Positions 39,928-49,176 are shown, numbered from the stretch's first letter. The stretch: 64,000 bases of DNA from Clostridium fallax (GCF_900129365.1 NZ_FQVM01000005.1:62001-126000); one strand, 5' to 3'. Numbers and translations: made by a program. Notes: generated by a model from the sequence alone, not told the origin.

Positions 39928-40989
39928 CTATCCTCTTCTTACTAGCTGGGCTAACCTTTTTCCTATTTCATTTAATGGTAAAACCTCATCTACTGCACCA
40001 GTTTCAAAAGTAGTTTTTGGCATTCCATATATTACACAAGTATCTTCATCTTGAGAAATTGTATATCCATTAAAGTTTTTTACCTCTACTGTACCAGATG
40101 CACCGTCTCTTCCCATACCAGTTAACACAACAGATATTAATTTATCACCATAAATTCTAGCTGCAGATTTAAAAAGTTTATCTGCTGCAGGTCTAACTCC
40201 CCATAAGGTAGGTTCTTTTGTTAGTATTATTCTATCCTTTGAACCTATTTCCATATGATATCCTCCCGGAGCTATATATACATGATTTTTTTCAATAATA
40301 TCTTCGTGAATTGCTTCCGTAACCTTTAATTTACAAGTTCTATTTAGTCTATCAGCAAAGGCCTTAGTAAAACCTTGTGGCATATGTTGAACAATAAAAA
40401 TAGGTACATCCATATTGCTTGGAAGACTTTCTATTACAGTATGTACAGCTTTTGGACCTCCTGTTGATGCGGCAATTACTATAGCCTTATATATATCATT
40501 ACCTCTAATATTACTCCTATTTTCATCTCTTTTTAAAATGTTTCTATCCCTTGTAGTACCAACACTTTTTTCCAAAGTTTTGCTACCTGATAAGGAAATA
40601 GTTCTTATTTTATTTATTAAATCTAATTTTATTTTATCTATATCAAGAGAAATACTTCCTGATGGTTTTAAAATAAAATCTACTGCACCTTCTTGCAAGC
40701 ACTCTAATGTTAATTTTGAATTATTTACAGTTACAGCACTAACCATTATTATTTTCTTATTTATACCTAATCTCTTCATTTCCCTTAATGTACTTAATCC
40801 ATCCATTATGGGCATTTCTACATCCAAAGTAATAACATCTGGGTCATATGTGCTAAGTTTCTTTATTAATTCTTCTCCATTACGAGCACTAGCAACTACC
40901 TCTAATTCGTCATCTGCTTTTATCATATCAGAAATCATTTTTCTCATAAAAGCGGAATCGTCTACTACCATAACTTTAACTTTTTTCAA
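39928..40989 (-). CDS. cheB: Chemotaxis response regulator/methylesterase CheB
   Basis: CheB removes methyl groups from, and deamidates, receptors when phosphorylated by CheA. The receiver domain has Asp10-Asp11 (VMVVDDSAFMRK) and phosphoacceptor Asp56 (VITLDVEMPIMDG). A linker of about 45 residues leads to the esterase domain with the catalytic Ser in IVIAASTGGPKAVHTVIESL, His in FIVQHMPQGFTKAFADRLNR and Asp in VVLTGMGRDGASGTVEVKNF. The frame can be read from 41028, but a TTG at 40989 has GGAGTG six bases ahead and gives the family-like start MKKVKVMVVDD, so 353 residues are taken. Confidence 0.94.
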   Translation of the reverse strand: MKKVKVMVVDDSAFMRKMISDMIKADDELEVVASARNGEELIKKLSTYDPDVITLDVEMPIMDGLSTLREMKRLGINKKIIMVSAVTVNNSKLTLECLQEGAVDFILKPSGSISLDIDKIKLDLINKIRTISLSGSKTLEKSVGTTRDRNILKRDENRSNIRGNDIYKAIVIAASTGGPKAVHTVIESLPSNMDVPIFIVQHMPQGFTKAFADRLNRTCKLKVTEAIHEDIIEKNHVYIAPGGYHMEIGSKDRIILTKEPTLWGVRPAADKLFKSAARIYGDKLISVVLTGMGRDGASGTVEVKNFNGYTISQDEDTCVIYGMPKTTFETGAVDEVLPLNEIGKRLAQLVRRG

Positions 40990-41002
40990 TATTATCACTC
41001 CA

Positions 41003-41488
41003 TTATAATTCCTTAATTCCTTGACCAATTATTTTTAGAGTTACTTTTCCGTCGCTTGTATCTACAGTCATAGTTCTTCCTTTAACTCCACCTAAATCTG
41101 ATGCTACTATTGGTATATTTAATGCTTTTAAACTTTCTATTACAGCTTCACCATTTCTTTTTCCTATATCATTTATTATACTTTTATCAGAAAAATTAAA
41201 CATCGAAGCACCACCGGCAATTTTTGCTTTTAATCTTCTTTTATTACATCCTATCTTTATAAGCTTATCTACTAATATGGGTATTGCTAAGTCTGCAAAT
41301 TTATAAGGATTGGTAACTTCTTTAAATTGCTTAGAATTAGCTAACATTATATGTGCTAATCCAACAATTTTCTTCTCATAATCATATATAGCTATTCCTA
41401 TACAGGAACCTAACCCAATAGTCATAATTTTATCAGGGAAATAGGCTATATTTAAATCTGCTATACCTACTTTTATATAACTTTCCAT
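41003..41488 (-). CDS. cheD: Chemoreceptor glutamine deamidase CheD
   Basis: CheD deamidates receptor glutamines and activates CheC. The 161-residue protein has the Cys of the catalytic pair in IMTIGLGSCIGIAIYDYEKK and the His in VGLAHIMLANS, followed by KAKIAGGASMFNF and LGGVKGRTMTVDTSDGKVTL. These are all the expected family motifs. It lies 10 bases after the second cheW. Confidence 0.96.
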   Translation of the reverse strand: MESYIKVGIADLNIAYFPDKIMTIGLGSCIGIAIYDYEKKIVGLAHIMLANSKQFKEVTNPYKFADLAIPILVDKLIKIGCNKRRLKAKIAGGASMFNFSDKSIINDIGKRNGEAVIESLKALNIPIVASDLGGVKGRTMTVDTSDGKVTLKIIGQGIKEL

Positions 41489-41498
41489 ACCCTACACC

Positions 41499-41951
41499 TT
41501 ATGCCATTTTTTCTTTTTCATCTTCAGTTAATACCTTTGATAGATCTAACCATATTACTATTTTATCTTCTAATCTTATTAATCCTTTTATATATCTTGT
41601 TGATATAGAACTTCCTACTGTTGGAGGTACCTCTATATCATCTAGATTAATATCAGTAACTTCGCATACATTATCCACAGTTACACCTAATTTAACATCA
41701 TCATCTTTAATAACTATAATCTTACTGTCAGATGATATTTGGCTTTCAAAATTAAATTTTCTAGATAAACTTATTATTGGTAATATATTATTTTCATAAT
41801 TTATTACTCCTTCTAAAAAATTAGGTACCTCAGGTAATACTGTTGGCTCTTCATAACCTAAAATTCTTTCAACTTGAATTATATCAGTTGCATAATACTC
41901 ATTATTCAAGCTAAATATTAATATCTTTGCTTCTTTACTCACACCATACAC
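41499..41951 (-). CDS. cheW: Chemotaxis coupling protein CheW (copy 2)
   Basis: A second CheW, 150 residues, only distantly similar to the 35702 copy. It has ILIFSLNNEYYATDIIQVER, VLPEVPNFLEGVINYENNIL, PIISLSRKFNF, VKLGVTVDNVCEVTDI and TRYIKGLIRLEDKIVIWLDL. The conserved GLINLRG of CheW appears here as GVINYEN, so its receptor and kinase contacts may differ from copy 1. It lies four bases after the FapA-family gene and is followed by cheD. Confidence 0.92.
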   Translation of the reverse strand: MYGVSKEAKILIFSLNNEYYATDIIQVERILGYEEPTVLPEVPNFLEGVINYENNILPIISLSRKFNFESQISSDSKIIVIKDDDVKLGVTVDNVCEVTDINLDDIEVPPTVGSSISTRYIKGLIRLEDKIVIWLDLSKVLTEDEKEKMA

Positions 41952-41955
41952 TCCC

Positions 41956-43869
41956 TTATAATTTAAACTTGTCTAAAACAATTTCACCACTATTGTCTAG
42001 ATAAACTTCTATTTTTTTAGATGGTTCATCTAAAATACATTCTCTTTCTCCTACTACAAATTTAGTATTAGCATAAGCTTTTTCAACCCAAATATGTCCT
42101 TTTTTTCCTACCTTAAGAGTTGTCTTTACCTGTCCAGTACTACCTACAATTTGACATTTAATCTCCTTTTCAGCAGATAGTATTCCTCCCCTTGCTACGC
42201 TTTCAGGATTTATGAAATATATGGAATTTCTTGCTAATAATTCTGATGTATACATTCCTTTTCCATTTATAATAATTGAATTTGAAGAAATAATTGTTGA
42301 ATCTTGCACATAATTTAATTGTACATTAACCTCAAGATCAATATTTTTTTCTAATTCTTGTATTTTAGAATATATCTTATTAATAATTTCGTTCAATTCA
42401 CTATAATGCTTTATGGAAATAGGAGCTAAACCTATTAATTTCTTTTTTATTAAATTAATAATATCTTCAAATTTACCTTTTTCTATAACATTAAAATTAA
42501 TTAGCTTTATATAATATTTATTTACATTCTTAAATTTGTTCTCTAATAAAACTTTTATTATTTCTCCATCGGTTCTGTTTTGTCCAAGCAAACTATGATT
42601 TTTTATCTCTTCTACAGTTTCAATAAGACTCTTAATATTATTAGAGAATTTTCTTAAAACATCTATTTGCATAGATTTTCTAGCTTCTTTTCCACCAGCT
42701 TCTATATTTGAATTTAAAACATTTCCCTTTATAAAAATATCTCCTTTTGAAGTTATTTTAGCTGAGTCTATTCCTCCTTCTACAGATACATATCCTCCGG
42801 CATTTACTTCCATTCCTTCGCTGATGCTTCCTTTAATATCTATACCACCAATAAAATCAACATTACCTGTCTTCATATCTACATTAGAATTTACTTCGTA
42901 AACTTCTTCTACATAAAAACCATTATTTTTAAAATAAGGACGTCCTTTTTTAAGTGAAACAACTCTATTATCTTTAACTATACATCCTTTTAAAGCTATT
43001 AAACTTTTCTTTACCGCTTTTTTGTGAGGCAAAACCTTTCCAAAAATGTTCATTCCATCTTGACCATCTTGTCCTAATATTTTTTCTCCAATTATTTGCC
43101 CTACTTGAACGTTATTTATATTATTTCTTTTCCTAAAATCTATTTTTTCGTTTATATCAAAATTATCTCCAGTATTGTATAAAATGTTTATTTTATCGTT
43201 TATGCCGTCTATTTTTTCTTCGCCTTCTGCGATTAAAATTCTTTTAGACTCTTTAGCACTTATAAGTTCATCTATATTTTCTTCTTTTATTCCATATATT
43301 ATCTTTTGATCATTTAAAAAATTAATTATTTCATCCTTAGTAAAAGCAGGTGGACACTCCTCTTTTGAAATCTCTGTTTCTATTTTTAATTCTTTTGAAA
43401 AGGATTTATCTTTTAACCTATAAGTAACCTTAGGAACATATCTTATTTCACCATAAGCTTTTATATTATTTTCATCTGTATCTATTGAAAAATTTCTTTT
43501 AGCTTCTATTTCTTCACAAGATACTGTTATTTGATCTTCTCCAGTTACATAAACCTTTTCTTCTTCTTTTATTATTTTTCCATTAACTATTAATATAACC
43601 TTTGATGTTGGAATTAAAGCTGCTTTTTGTCCTCCAAATAGTGGACTTTTAATATTTATTTTTCCATTTATAATCTCAGCTTCTCCATTTAGTTTATCAG
43701 CTTTTTCTTTATCTATTGAAAATTCTGCCTTAACCTTTTTCTTAAAAATACCTTTATTTTCCAGTACTTTGTAATTAATAACTTCCTTTGGTAAATTAAA
43801 TTCTTTTACCGCTTGTTCAATACATTCTTCTATGTTATGTCCTTCATAAATAACCCTATCCATTTTCAT
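41956..43869 (-). CDS. FapA-family (DUF342) polymer-forming protein
   Basis: A 637-residue DUF342/FapA-type protein. The first 50 residues (RVIYEGHNIEECIEQAVKEF, VLENKGIFKKKVKAEF) look like the Jag N-terminal domain fused to many clostridial members. The FapA N-terminal region follows, and then a right-handed beta-helix (SNVDMKTGNVDFIGGIDIKG, SISEGMEVNAGGYVSVEGGI, KITSKGDIFIKGNVLNSNIE). A long helical insertion is at about 400-520, and the end resumes the beta-helix (SSNSIIINGKGMYTSELLAR, TTLKVGKKGHIWVEKAYANT). Function in motile clostridia is not established. It heads the chemotaxis operon with a sigma-28-like promoter, so it is expressed with the motility genes. AGGAGA precedes the ATG. Confidence 0.85.
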   Translation of the reverse strand: MKMDRVIYEGHNIEECIEQAVKEFNLPKEVINYKVLENKGIFKKKVKAEFSIDKEKADKLNGEAEIINGKINIKSPLFGGQKAALIPTSKVILIVNGKIIKEEEKVYVTGEDQITVSCEEIEAKRNFSIDTDENNIKAYGEIRYVPKVTYRLKDKSFSKELKIETEISKEECPPAFTKDEIINFLNDQKIIYGIKEENIDELISAKESKRILIAEGEEKIDGINDKINILYNTGDNFDINEKIDFRKRNNINNVQVGQIIGEKILGQDGQDGMNIFGKVLPHKKAVKKSLIALKGCIVKDNRVVSLKKGRPYFKNNGFYVEEVYEVNSNVDMKTGNVDFIGGIDIKGSISEGMEVNAGGYVSVEGGIDSAKITSKGDIFIKGNVLNSNIEAGGKEARKSMQIDVLRKFSNNIKSLIETVEEIKNHSLLGQNRTDGEIIKVLLENKFKNVNKYYIKLINFNVIEKGKFEDIINLIKKKLIGLAPISIKHYSELNEIINKIYSKIQELEKNIDLEVNVQLNYVQDSTIISSNSIIINGKGMYTSELLARNSIYFINPESVARGGILSAEKEIKCQIVGSTGQVKTTLKVGKKGHIWVEKAYANTKFVVGERECILDEPSKKIEVYLDNSGEIVLDKFKL

Positions 43870-43920
43870 TTCTCCTAAGCTTAATAATAATTATCTTTTT
43901 TAAATTATATCTTTTTATTT

Positions 43921-43947
43921 TTATCGTTTATTTCATGGAAATTCTTA
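43921..43947 (-). promoter_or_regulatory. Sigma-28-like promoter of the fapA-che-fliM-fliY operon
   Basis: Minus strand TAAG (43947-43944), 17 bases, then CGATAA (43926-43921) preceded by AA. The -10 is near-perfect; the -35 has one mismatch to TAAA. It lies 52 bases upstream of the start codon of the first gene. The remaining spacer to 44046 is AT-rich with no other signal. Confidence 0.6.
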
Positions 43948-44046
43948 ATATTATTTCTAAAAATAATAACTTTTAGTTAATTTTTTATAAACATTAAGAA
44001 AAATTTTTTACATTATTTAAATTTAAAATTAAATATTTACAATAAA

Positions 44047-44691
44047 TTAATTCCATTTTAAAATTTTAATCAAATTATTTTTTCCTCTATAATTTATAAG
44101 ATAGGGATGGCCTACTAAATCAAAAAGCGGTTTGTCTGAAAGGGAGTCTGAAAACATATATGAATCTTTAAAATCAACTTTTATATTTTCTTTTTTTAAT
44201 TCTTCCATAAGTCTTCTAACTTTCTCTTTACCCTTACAATTTTCTCCATCTATTTTTCTTAAAAAAACTTTATTATCATTGAATCTAAATTTCGTTCCTA
44301 TTACTTTATCAACTTCTTTTATATTGTAAAGTTCTTTTAAATAAAACTCTGGAGACGCTGAAATTAGATATATCTTATATCCTTCAGATTTTAATTTTTT
44401 TATCATATCTACTCCATCTTTATAAAAAATTTTACTTAAAACTTTCTCATAATAGTCTTTAACTATTTCCTTAAGTTTATCTTCATCTATTTTATCTATA
44501 AACTTTAAAAAAGTTTCTTTAGTTTTTCTTTCATCAAAAATTTTTAATATAAACATAATTCCTGAAAAAGCAGCCCTAGGTAAGAACCTTATATTTTTTA
44601 TATCTTTTCTTATCATAAATTTATAAAATTCCATAAGAGTTTCCTTTTTAGTTAAGGTAAAATCCACATCAAATATAGCTAATTTTTCCAT
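44047..44691 (-). CDS. HAD-IB family phosphatase (SerB-like)
   Basis: A 214-residue haloacid-dehalogenase hydrolase. Motif I is LAIFDVDFTLTKKETLMEFY with both catalytic Asp residues, motif II is KIYLISASPEFYLKELY, and motif III/IV is VDFKDSYMFSDSLSDKPLFD. The cap insertion between motifs I and II is the helical IB type, as in phosphoserine phosphatase and related lipid-phosphate phosphatases. Substrate cannot be read from the sequence. It stands alone, divergently spaced from the chemotaxis operon and downstream of the DUF1292 gene terminator. FAD-like or signal peptide sequences are absent, so it is cytoplasmic. Confidence 0.85.
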   Translation of the reverse strand: MEKLAIFDVDFTLTKKETLMEFYKFMIRKDIKNIRFLPRAAFSGIMFILKIFDERKTKETFLKFIDKIDEDKLKEIVKDYYEKVLSKIFYKDGVDMIKKLKSEGYKIYLISASPEFYLKELYNIKEVDKVIGTKFRFNDNKVFLRKIDGENCKGKEKVRRLMEELKKENIKVDFKDSYMFSDSLSDKPLFDLVGHPYLINYRGKNNLIKILKWN

Positions 44692-44776
44692 TTAATTTTT
44701 TTCTCCTTTTTACATCACTTTTATTTTAAAAATACATTTTAAATTTTTACTAAATAATTTTTTCTTTTAATAAATA

Positions 44777-44808
44777 AAAGGGTATCTGATTTAAATCAAA
44801 TACCCTTA
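44777..44808 (-). terminator. Terminator of the DUF1292 gene
   Basis: AAGGGTATCTGATTT and AAATCAAATACCCTT form a nearly perfect self-complementary stem with one C-A mismatch; on the minus strand it runs into TTTTATTTATT. It lies 22 bases past the stop of the gene ending at 44830. Confidence 0.85.
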
Positions 44809-44829
44809 AATTTGTATACTAAAATTTTA

Positions 44830-45225
44830 TTACTCTGATAGTTGTTCCTCGTAATATTTAGTTACAGCTTGGAACTCTTCATCATCTGGAACAGCAAGAC
44901 TTCCTTCTTCTCCTTCTGATCTGAATAAGTATACAGAACCATCTTGAGGATTTTGAACTAAAACATATTCTAATTCATTATACTCAAAAGCATCTATTAC
45001 TTCACAGCTAACTATATTTCCATCTTCATCTTCTAAATCTACTACAAAAGTTTCATATTCATGGTCTCCGCAACCACATCCACATTCATGATCGTCATGA
45101 GAATGTTCTCCACATCCGCATCCACAGCTATGATCTTCGTGATTATGTTCTCCACATCCGCAAGTATTTTCGCCTTCATGATCTCCACAACCACAACCAC
45201 ATTTATTTAAATCTTTATCTGACAT
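44830..45225 (-). CDS. DUF1292 protein with N-terminal Cys/His metal-binding repeats
   Basis: A 131-residue protein. Residues about 15-60 hold four copies of a CGCG(CG)-Asp/Glu-His repeat (KCGCGCGDH, TCGCGEH, SCGCGCGEH, ECGCGCGDH) joined by His-Glu/Asp-rich linkers, 11 Cys and 8 His in all. The C-terminal DUF1292 domain follows: TFVVDLEDEDGNIVSCEVID, AFEYNELEYVLVQNPQDGSV and YLFRSEGEEG. The repeats look like a metal reservoir or sensor, for zinc or nickel for example; the function of DUF1292 is unknown. The frame reaches an ATG at 45240, but GGAG lies six bases before the ATG at 45225, which is chosen. It is a single-gene unit with its own terminator. Confidence 0.85.
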   Translation of the reverse strand: MSDKDLNKCGCGCGDHEGENTCGCGEHNHEDHSCGCGCGEHSHDDHECGCGCGDHEYETFVVDLEDEDGNIVSCEVIDAFEYNELEYVLVQNPQDGSVYLFRSEGEEGSLAVPDDEEFQAVTKYYEEQLSE

Positions 45226-45501
45226 ATAATCTCCACACATTTTACAATGTAATGTGAGGATTCACCTCCCTTAATAAAATTTAGTTATGTATTAATTGTA
45301 ACCTTAATTCCATAATATTAAAAGGTTTTTTTATTAAATATTAAATACTTTTTTTAAATATATTAAATATAAGTACAAAATATCAGTACTACATAAATAA
45401 AGCATTATAATTTAGAAAATATACAAAAAAATAACTTAATAAAAAAATTATAAAAATAATATAAATATGAGTTCTACTTTTACTATTTTATAAAATATAA
45501 A
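45226..45501 (-). other. AT-rich spacer upstream of the DUF1292 gene
   Basis: No gene is seen between the DUF1292 start and the nifJ terminator. Near 45251-45270 the minus strand has GGGAGGTG followed by the small palindrome GTGAATCCTCAC, too far (about 25 bases) from the start codon to be its ribosome binding site. The promoter of the DUF1292 gene must lie here, but I found no convincing -35/-10 pair. Confidence 0.4.
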
Positions 45502-45529
45502 AGGCTGAATATCATATGATATTCAGCCT
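45502..45529 (-). terminator. Terminator of nifJ
   Basis: A perfect 28-base palindrome (AGGCTGAATATCAT and its complement) lies 22 bases after the nifJ stop codon; on the minus strand it is followed by TTTTATATTTTATAAAA. Confidence 0.88.
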
Positions 45530-45551
45530 AAATATACAATCTAAATTAAGA

Positions 45552-48500
45552 TTATTGATTAGCTAACTTCTTGTAGTTTTCTAATCTTTCCATTGCATCC
45601 TTATGAGTCTTTTCAAATAAAGCCTCAGCAGCTTCTGGGAATGCCTTAGCAAGTGAAGCATATCTAACTTCTCCCATTAAGAATTCTCTGAAGTCTCCCT
45701 TAGGTTCTTTTGAATCTAATGAGAATGGGTTCTTTCCAGCATCTTTAAGTTCTGGATTAAATCTATACATTGCCCAGTATCCACATTCAACAGCATTCTT
45801 AGCTTCTAATTGAGTTTTACCCATTCCAGCTTTAATTCCGTGGTTGATACATGGAGCGTAAGCTATAATTAATGATGGTCCTTTGTAAGCTTCTGCTTCT
45901 GCTATAGCTTTAAGAGTTTGGTTCTTATCTGCACCCATTGAAATTTGAGCAACATATACATAACCATAGCTCATAGCCATCATTCCAAGGTCTTTCTTCT
46001 TAGTTCTCTTACCACTTGCAGCAAATTTAGCTATTGCAGCAGTTGGAGTAGATTTAGAAGCTTGACCACCAGTATTTGAGTAAACTTCTGTATCAAATAC
46101 AAATATGTTTACATCTTCTCCTGATGCAAGAACATGGTCAACACCGCCGTATCCGATGTCGTAAGCCCAACCGTCTCCACCGAAGATCCATTGTGATCTC
46201 TTAACTAAGTAATCTTTATCCTTTAAGATTTCCTTAGCTAATTCATTGTTTTCTTTTTCTAGTGCAGCAACTAATTTATCTGCTCTATCTCTAGTTCCTT
46301 CACCATTGTTCATATTTTCTAACCAATCATTTAAAGCAACCTTAGTTTCTTCTGATACACCTGATTCTAAAGCTCTCTTAGCAGTTTCAGCTATTCTATC
46401 TCTTACAGCTTTAACTCCTAAGAACATACCTAAACCATACTCAGCATTATCTTCAAATAATGAGTTAGCCCAAGCTGGACCATATCCTTTATGGTTCTTA
46501 GTGTATGGAGTTGAAGGTGCTGATCCACCCCAGATTGATGAACATCCAGTAGCATTAGCTATCATCATTCTGTCACCAAATAATTGAGTTATAAGTTTTG
46601 CATATGGAGTTTCTCCACATCCAGCACAAGCACCTGAGAACTCAAATAATGGTTTTTCAAATTGGCTACCTTTAACTGTTTTCTTATTCATTGGGTTAGC
46701 TTTTGGTGAAACTTCGTCTATAGCATAATCCCAAGGTTTTATTTGATCGTGTTGAGTTTCTTGTAACTTCATAACTAAAGCTTTGTTTGGAGCTGGACAT
46801 ACTTGAACACAGTTTCCACAACCAGCACAATCAAGTGGGCTTACAGCTATACTGAAGAATAATGGTTCTTCTGATTTTATACCCTTAGCTGGAACAGCCT
46901 TAGTTCCTTCAGGAGCATTATTCTTTTCTGCTTCGTTGTATAATACTGGTCTTATTGTAGCATGTGGACAAACAAATGAACATTGGTTACATTGAATACA
47001 GTTTTCTGATATCCATTCTGGAACCTTTATAGCTATACCTCTTTTTTCGTAAGCAGCTGTTCCATTTTCAAATGTACCATCTTCCATTCCAACGAAAGTA
47101 CTTACAGGAAGTTTATCTCCTTCTTGTCTGTTCATTGGTTCAACTATCTTAGTTATGAATTCTGGTTTATCGCAGTTGCATTCTTTAGCTTCATCTTTTG
47201 CATTAGCCCATGCAGCTGGAACTTTTATCTCAACGATTGATTCTATTCCCTTATCTATAGCTGCGTGGTTCATGTCAACAACGTTTTGACCTTTTTTACC
47301 GTATGATTTAACAACAGCATCTTTTAAGTACTTAGCAGCATCTTCTATTGGAATGATGTTAGCTAATTTAAAGAATGCAGCTTGCATTATCATGTTGATT
47401 CTTCCACCTAGTCCAATTTCAGAAGCTATCTTAACAGCATTTAAAGTATAGAACTTAATGTTATTTTCAGCTATAAACTTCTTATATGATGCTGGTAATT
47501 TTTCTTCTATTTCTTCTGGTGTCCATAATGTATTTAATAAGAATGTACCATTCTTCTTTAATCCTTCTAATACATTATACTTATAAACATATGATTGATT
47601 ATGACAAGCAACGAAATCAGCTTTGTTTATTAAGTAAGGTGATTTAATTGGCTTCTTACCAAATCTTAAGTGAGAAACTGTTATTCCACCTGATTTCTTT
47701 GAGTCATATGCAAAATAACCTTGAGCATACATATCAGTATGGTCTCCGATTATCTTTATAGCACTCTTGTTTGCTCCAACAGTACCGTCTGATCCTAATC
47801 CCCAGAACTTACAAGCTTTAGTTCCTTCTGGTGTAGTATCAACGTCTTCTTTAACTTCTGGAAGTGATGTATTTGTAACATCATCAACAATTGCTATAGT
47901 AAATCCATTCTTAGGATTACTTTCTTTTAAGTTATTGTATACACTTATTAAGTGAGTTGGAAGTGTGTCTTTTGAACCTAATCCGTATCTTCCGCCTACT
48001 ATAACTGGTTGTTCTTCTGATCCGTAGAATGCATTTTGTACATCTAAGAATAGAGGTTCTCCAGCTGAACCTGGTTCTTTAGTTCTATCTAAAACTGCTA
48101 TTCTCTTAGCAGTTGCAGGTATTGCTTTCTTTAATAATTCATTTGAGAAAGGTCTGAATAGTCTTACTTTAACGACACCAACTTTTTCTCCCTTAGCATT
48201 TAAGTAATCAACAGTTTCTTCTAAAGCATCTGTTATTGAACCCATTGCTATAACAACTCTATCAGCATCTTTTGCTCCATAGTAGTCGAAACAGTGATAT
48301 TCTCTTCCAGTTAATTTAGTTATTTCAGCCATGTAGCTTTCAACCATTGCTGGAACTGCTTCATAATACTTATTAACAACTTCTCTTTCTTGGAAGTATA
48401 TATCAGGATTTTGAGCAGTACCCCTAGTTACTGGGTGATCTGGGTTTAAAGCTCTTCTTCTGAATGCTTCAACTGCATCCATATCTACTAATTTAGCTAA

Positions 48501-49073
48501 TTCATCATATTCTAAAACTTCAACCTTTTGAATTTCGTGTGAAGTTCTAAAACCATCAAAGAAGTTTACAAATGGAACTCTTGATTTTATAGCTGTTAAG
48601 TGAGCTACAGCTGATAAATCCATAACTTCTTGAACTGAACCTTCAGCAAGCATTGCAAAACCTGTTTGTCTTGCTGCCATAACGTCTTGATGATCTCCAA
48701 ATATATTTAATGAGCTAGTAGCTAGTGATCTAGCTGATACATGGAATACTCCTGGAAGTAATTCACCTGATATTTTGTACATATTTGGTATCATTAATAA
48801 TAAACCTTGTGATGCTGTGTAAGTTGTTGTTAATGCTCCACCTTGTAGTGATCCATGAACTGCACCAGCAGCACCTGCTTCTGATTGCATCTCCATAACT
48901 TGCACTTGTTGACCAAATATATTTTTTCTTCCTTGTGCAACCCACTCATCAACGTGTTCTGCCATTGGTGATGATGGTGTAATTGGATATATAGCTGCAA
49001 CATCAGTAAATGCGTATGAAATATGAGCAGCAGCAGTATTACCATCCATAGTCTTCATCTTTCTCATTGCCAT
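45552..49073 (-). CDS. nifJ: Pyruvate:ferredoxin oxidoreductase
   Basis: This enzyme converts pyruvate and CoA to acetyl-CoA and CO2, reducing ferredoxin or flavodoxin; it is the central step of clostridial fermentation. 1173 residues, typical of the homodimeric form. Domains in order: pyruvate-binding half (AAIYPITPSSPMAEHVDEWV, LTTTYTASQGLLLMIPNMYK); gamma domain; two [4Fe-4S] sites (CIQCNQCSFVCPHATIRP, CAGCGNCVQVCPAPNKALVM); the CAGCGETPYAKL cluster and the TPP domain with GDGWAYDIGYGGVDHVL and VYSNTGGQASKSTPTAA. Codon use is more regular than in surrounding genes, as expected of an abundant enzyme. It has its own terminator and follows the flavodoxin gene by 103 bases, so the two may be co-transcribed. 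Confidence 0.98.
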   Translation of the reverse strand: MAMRKMKTMDGNTAAAHISYAFTDVAAIYPITPSSPMAEHVDEWVAQGRKNIFGQQVQVMEMQSEAGAAGAVHGSLQGGALTTTYTASQGLLLMIPNMYKISGELLPGVFHVSARSLATSSLNIFGDHQDVMAARQTGFAMLAEGSVQEVMDLSAVAHLTAIKSRVPFVNFFDGFRTSHEIQKVEVLEYDELAKLVDMDAVEAFRRRALNPDHPVTRGTAQNPDIYFQEREVVNKYYEAVPAMVESYMAEITKLTGREYHCFDYYGAKDADRVVIAMGSITDALEETVDYLNAKGEKVGVVKVRLFRPFSNELLKKAIPATAKRIAVLDRTKEPGSAGEPLFLDVQNAFYGSEEQPVIVGGRYGLGSKDTLPTHLISVYNNLKESNPKNGFTIAIVDDVTNTSLPEVKEDVDTTPEGTKACKFWGLGSDGTVGANKSAIKIIGDHTDMYAQGYFAYDSKKSGGITVSHLRFGKKPIKSPYLINKADFVACHNQSYVYKYNVLEGLKKNGTFLLNTLWTPEEIEEKLPASYKKFIAENNIKFYTLNAVKIASEIGLGGRINMIMQAAFFKLANIIPIEDAAKYLKDAVVKSYGKKGQNVVDMNHAAIDKGIESIVEIKVPAAWANAKDEAKECNCDKPEFITKIVEPMNRQEGDKLPVSTFVGMEDGTFENGTAAYEKRGIAIKVPEWISENCIQCNQCSFVCPHATIRPVLYNEAEKNNAPEGTKAVPAKGIKSEEPLFFSIAVSPLDCAGCGNCVQVCPAPNKALVMKLQETQHDQIKPWDYAIDEVSPKANPMNKKTVKGSQFEKPLFEFSGACAGCGETPYAKLITQLFGDRMMIANATGCSSIWGGSAPSTPYTKNHKGYGPAWANSLFEDNAEYGLGMFLGVKAVRDRIAETAKRALESGVSEETKVALNDWLENMNNGEGTRDRADKLVAALEKENNELAKEILKDKDYLVKRSQWIFGGDGWAYDIGYGGVDHVLASGEDVNIFVFDTEVYSNTGGQASKSTPTAAIAKFAASGKRTKKKDLGMMAMSYGYVYVAQISMGADKNQTLKAIAEAEAYKGPSLIIAYAPCINHGIKAGMGKTQLEAKNAVECGYWAMYRFNPELKDAGKNPFSLDSKEPKGDFREFLMGEVRYASLAKAFPEAAEALFEKTHKDAMERLENYKKLANQ

Positions 49074-49176
49074 CGTGTTGACCCCTCTTTCATTAAATCT
49101 ATTAATTTTTTTAAATAGAATATATTTAAGTATATTTCTAAAAACTTAATATGTTAGAAATATAAATTAAGCTTTT

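Noticed and set aside
40415..41008. Plus-strand open frame of 197 codons opposite cheB
   Set aside because: Cysteine-poor, hydrophobic translation typical of the antisense of an AT-rich conserved gene; cheB on the other strand is complete with all motifs.
46246..46587. Plus- and minus-strand shadow frames inside nifJ (46246-46587, 47767-47955, 48763-49045)
   Set aside because: nifJ is intact across the interval; these are alternative frames of a long gene with regular codon use.
49133..49162. Hairpin between flavodoxin and nifJ (TATTTCTAA / TTAGAAATA)
   Set aside because: The 9-base stem is all A/T-rich and no T-run follows on the minus strand, so I do not call it a terminator; read-through into nifJ stays possible.
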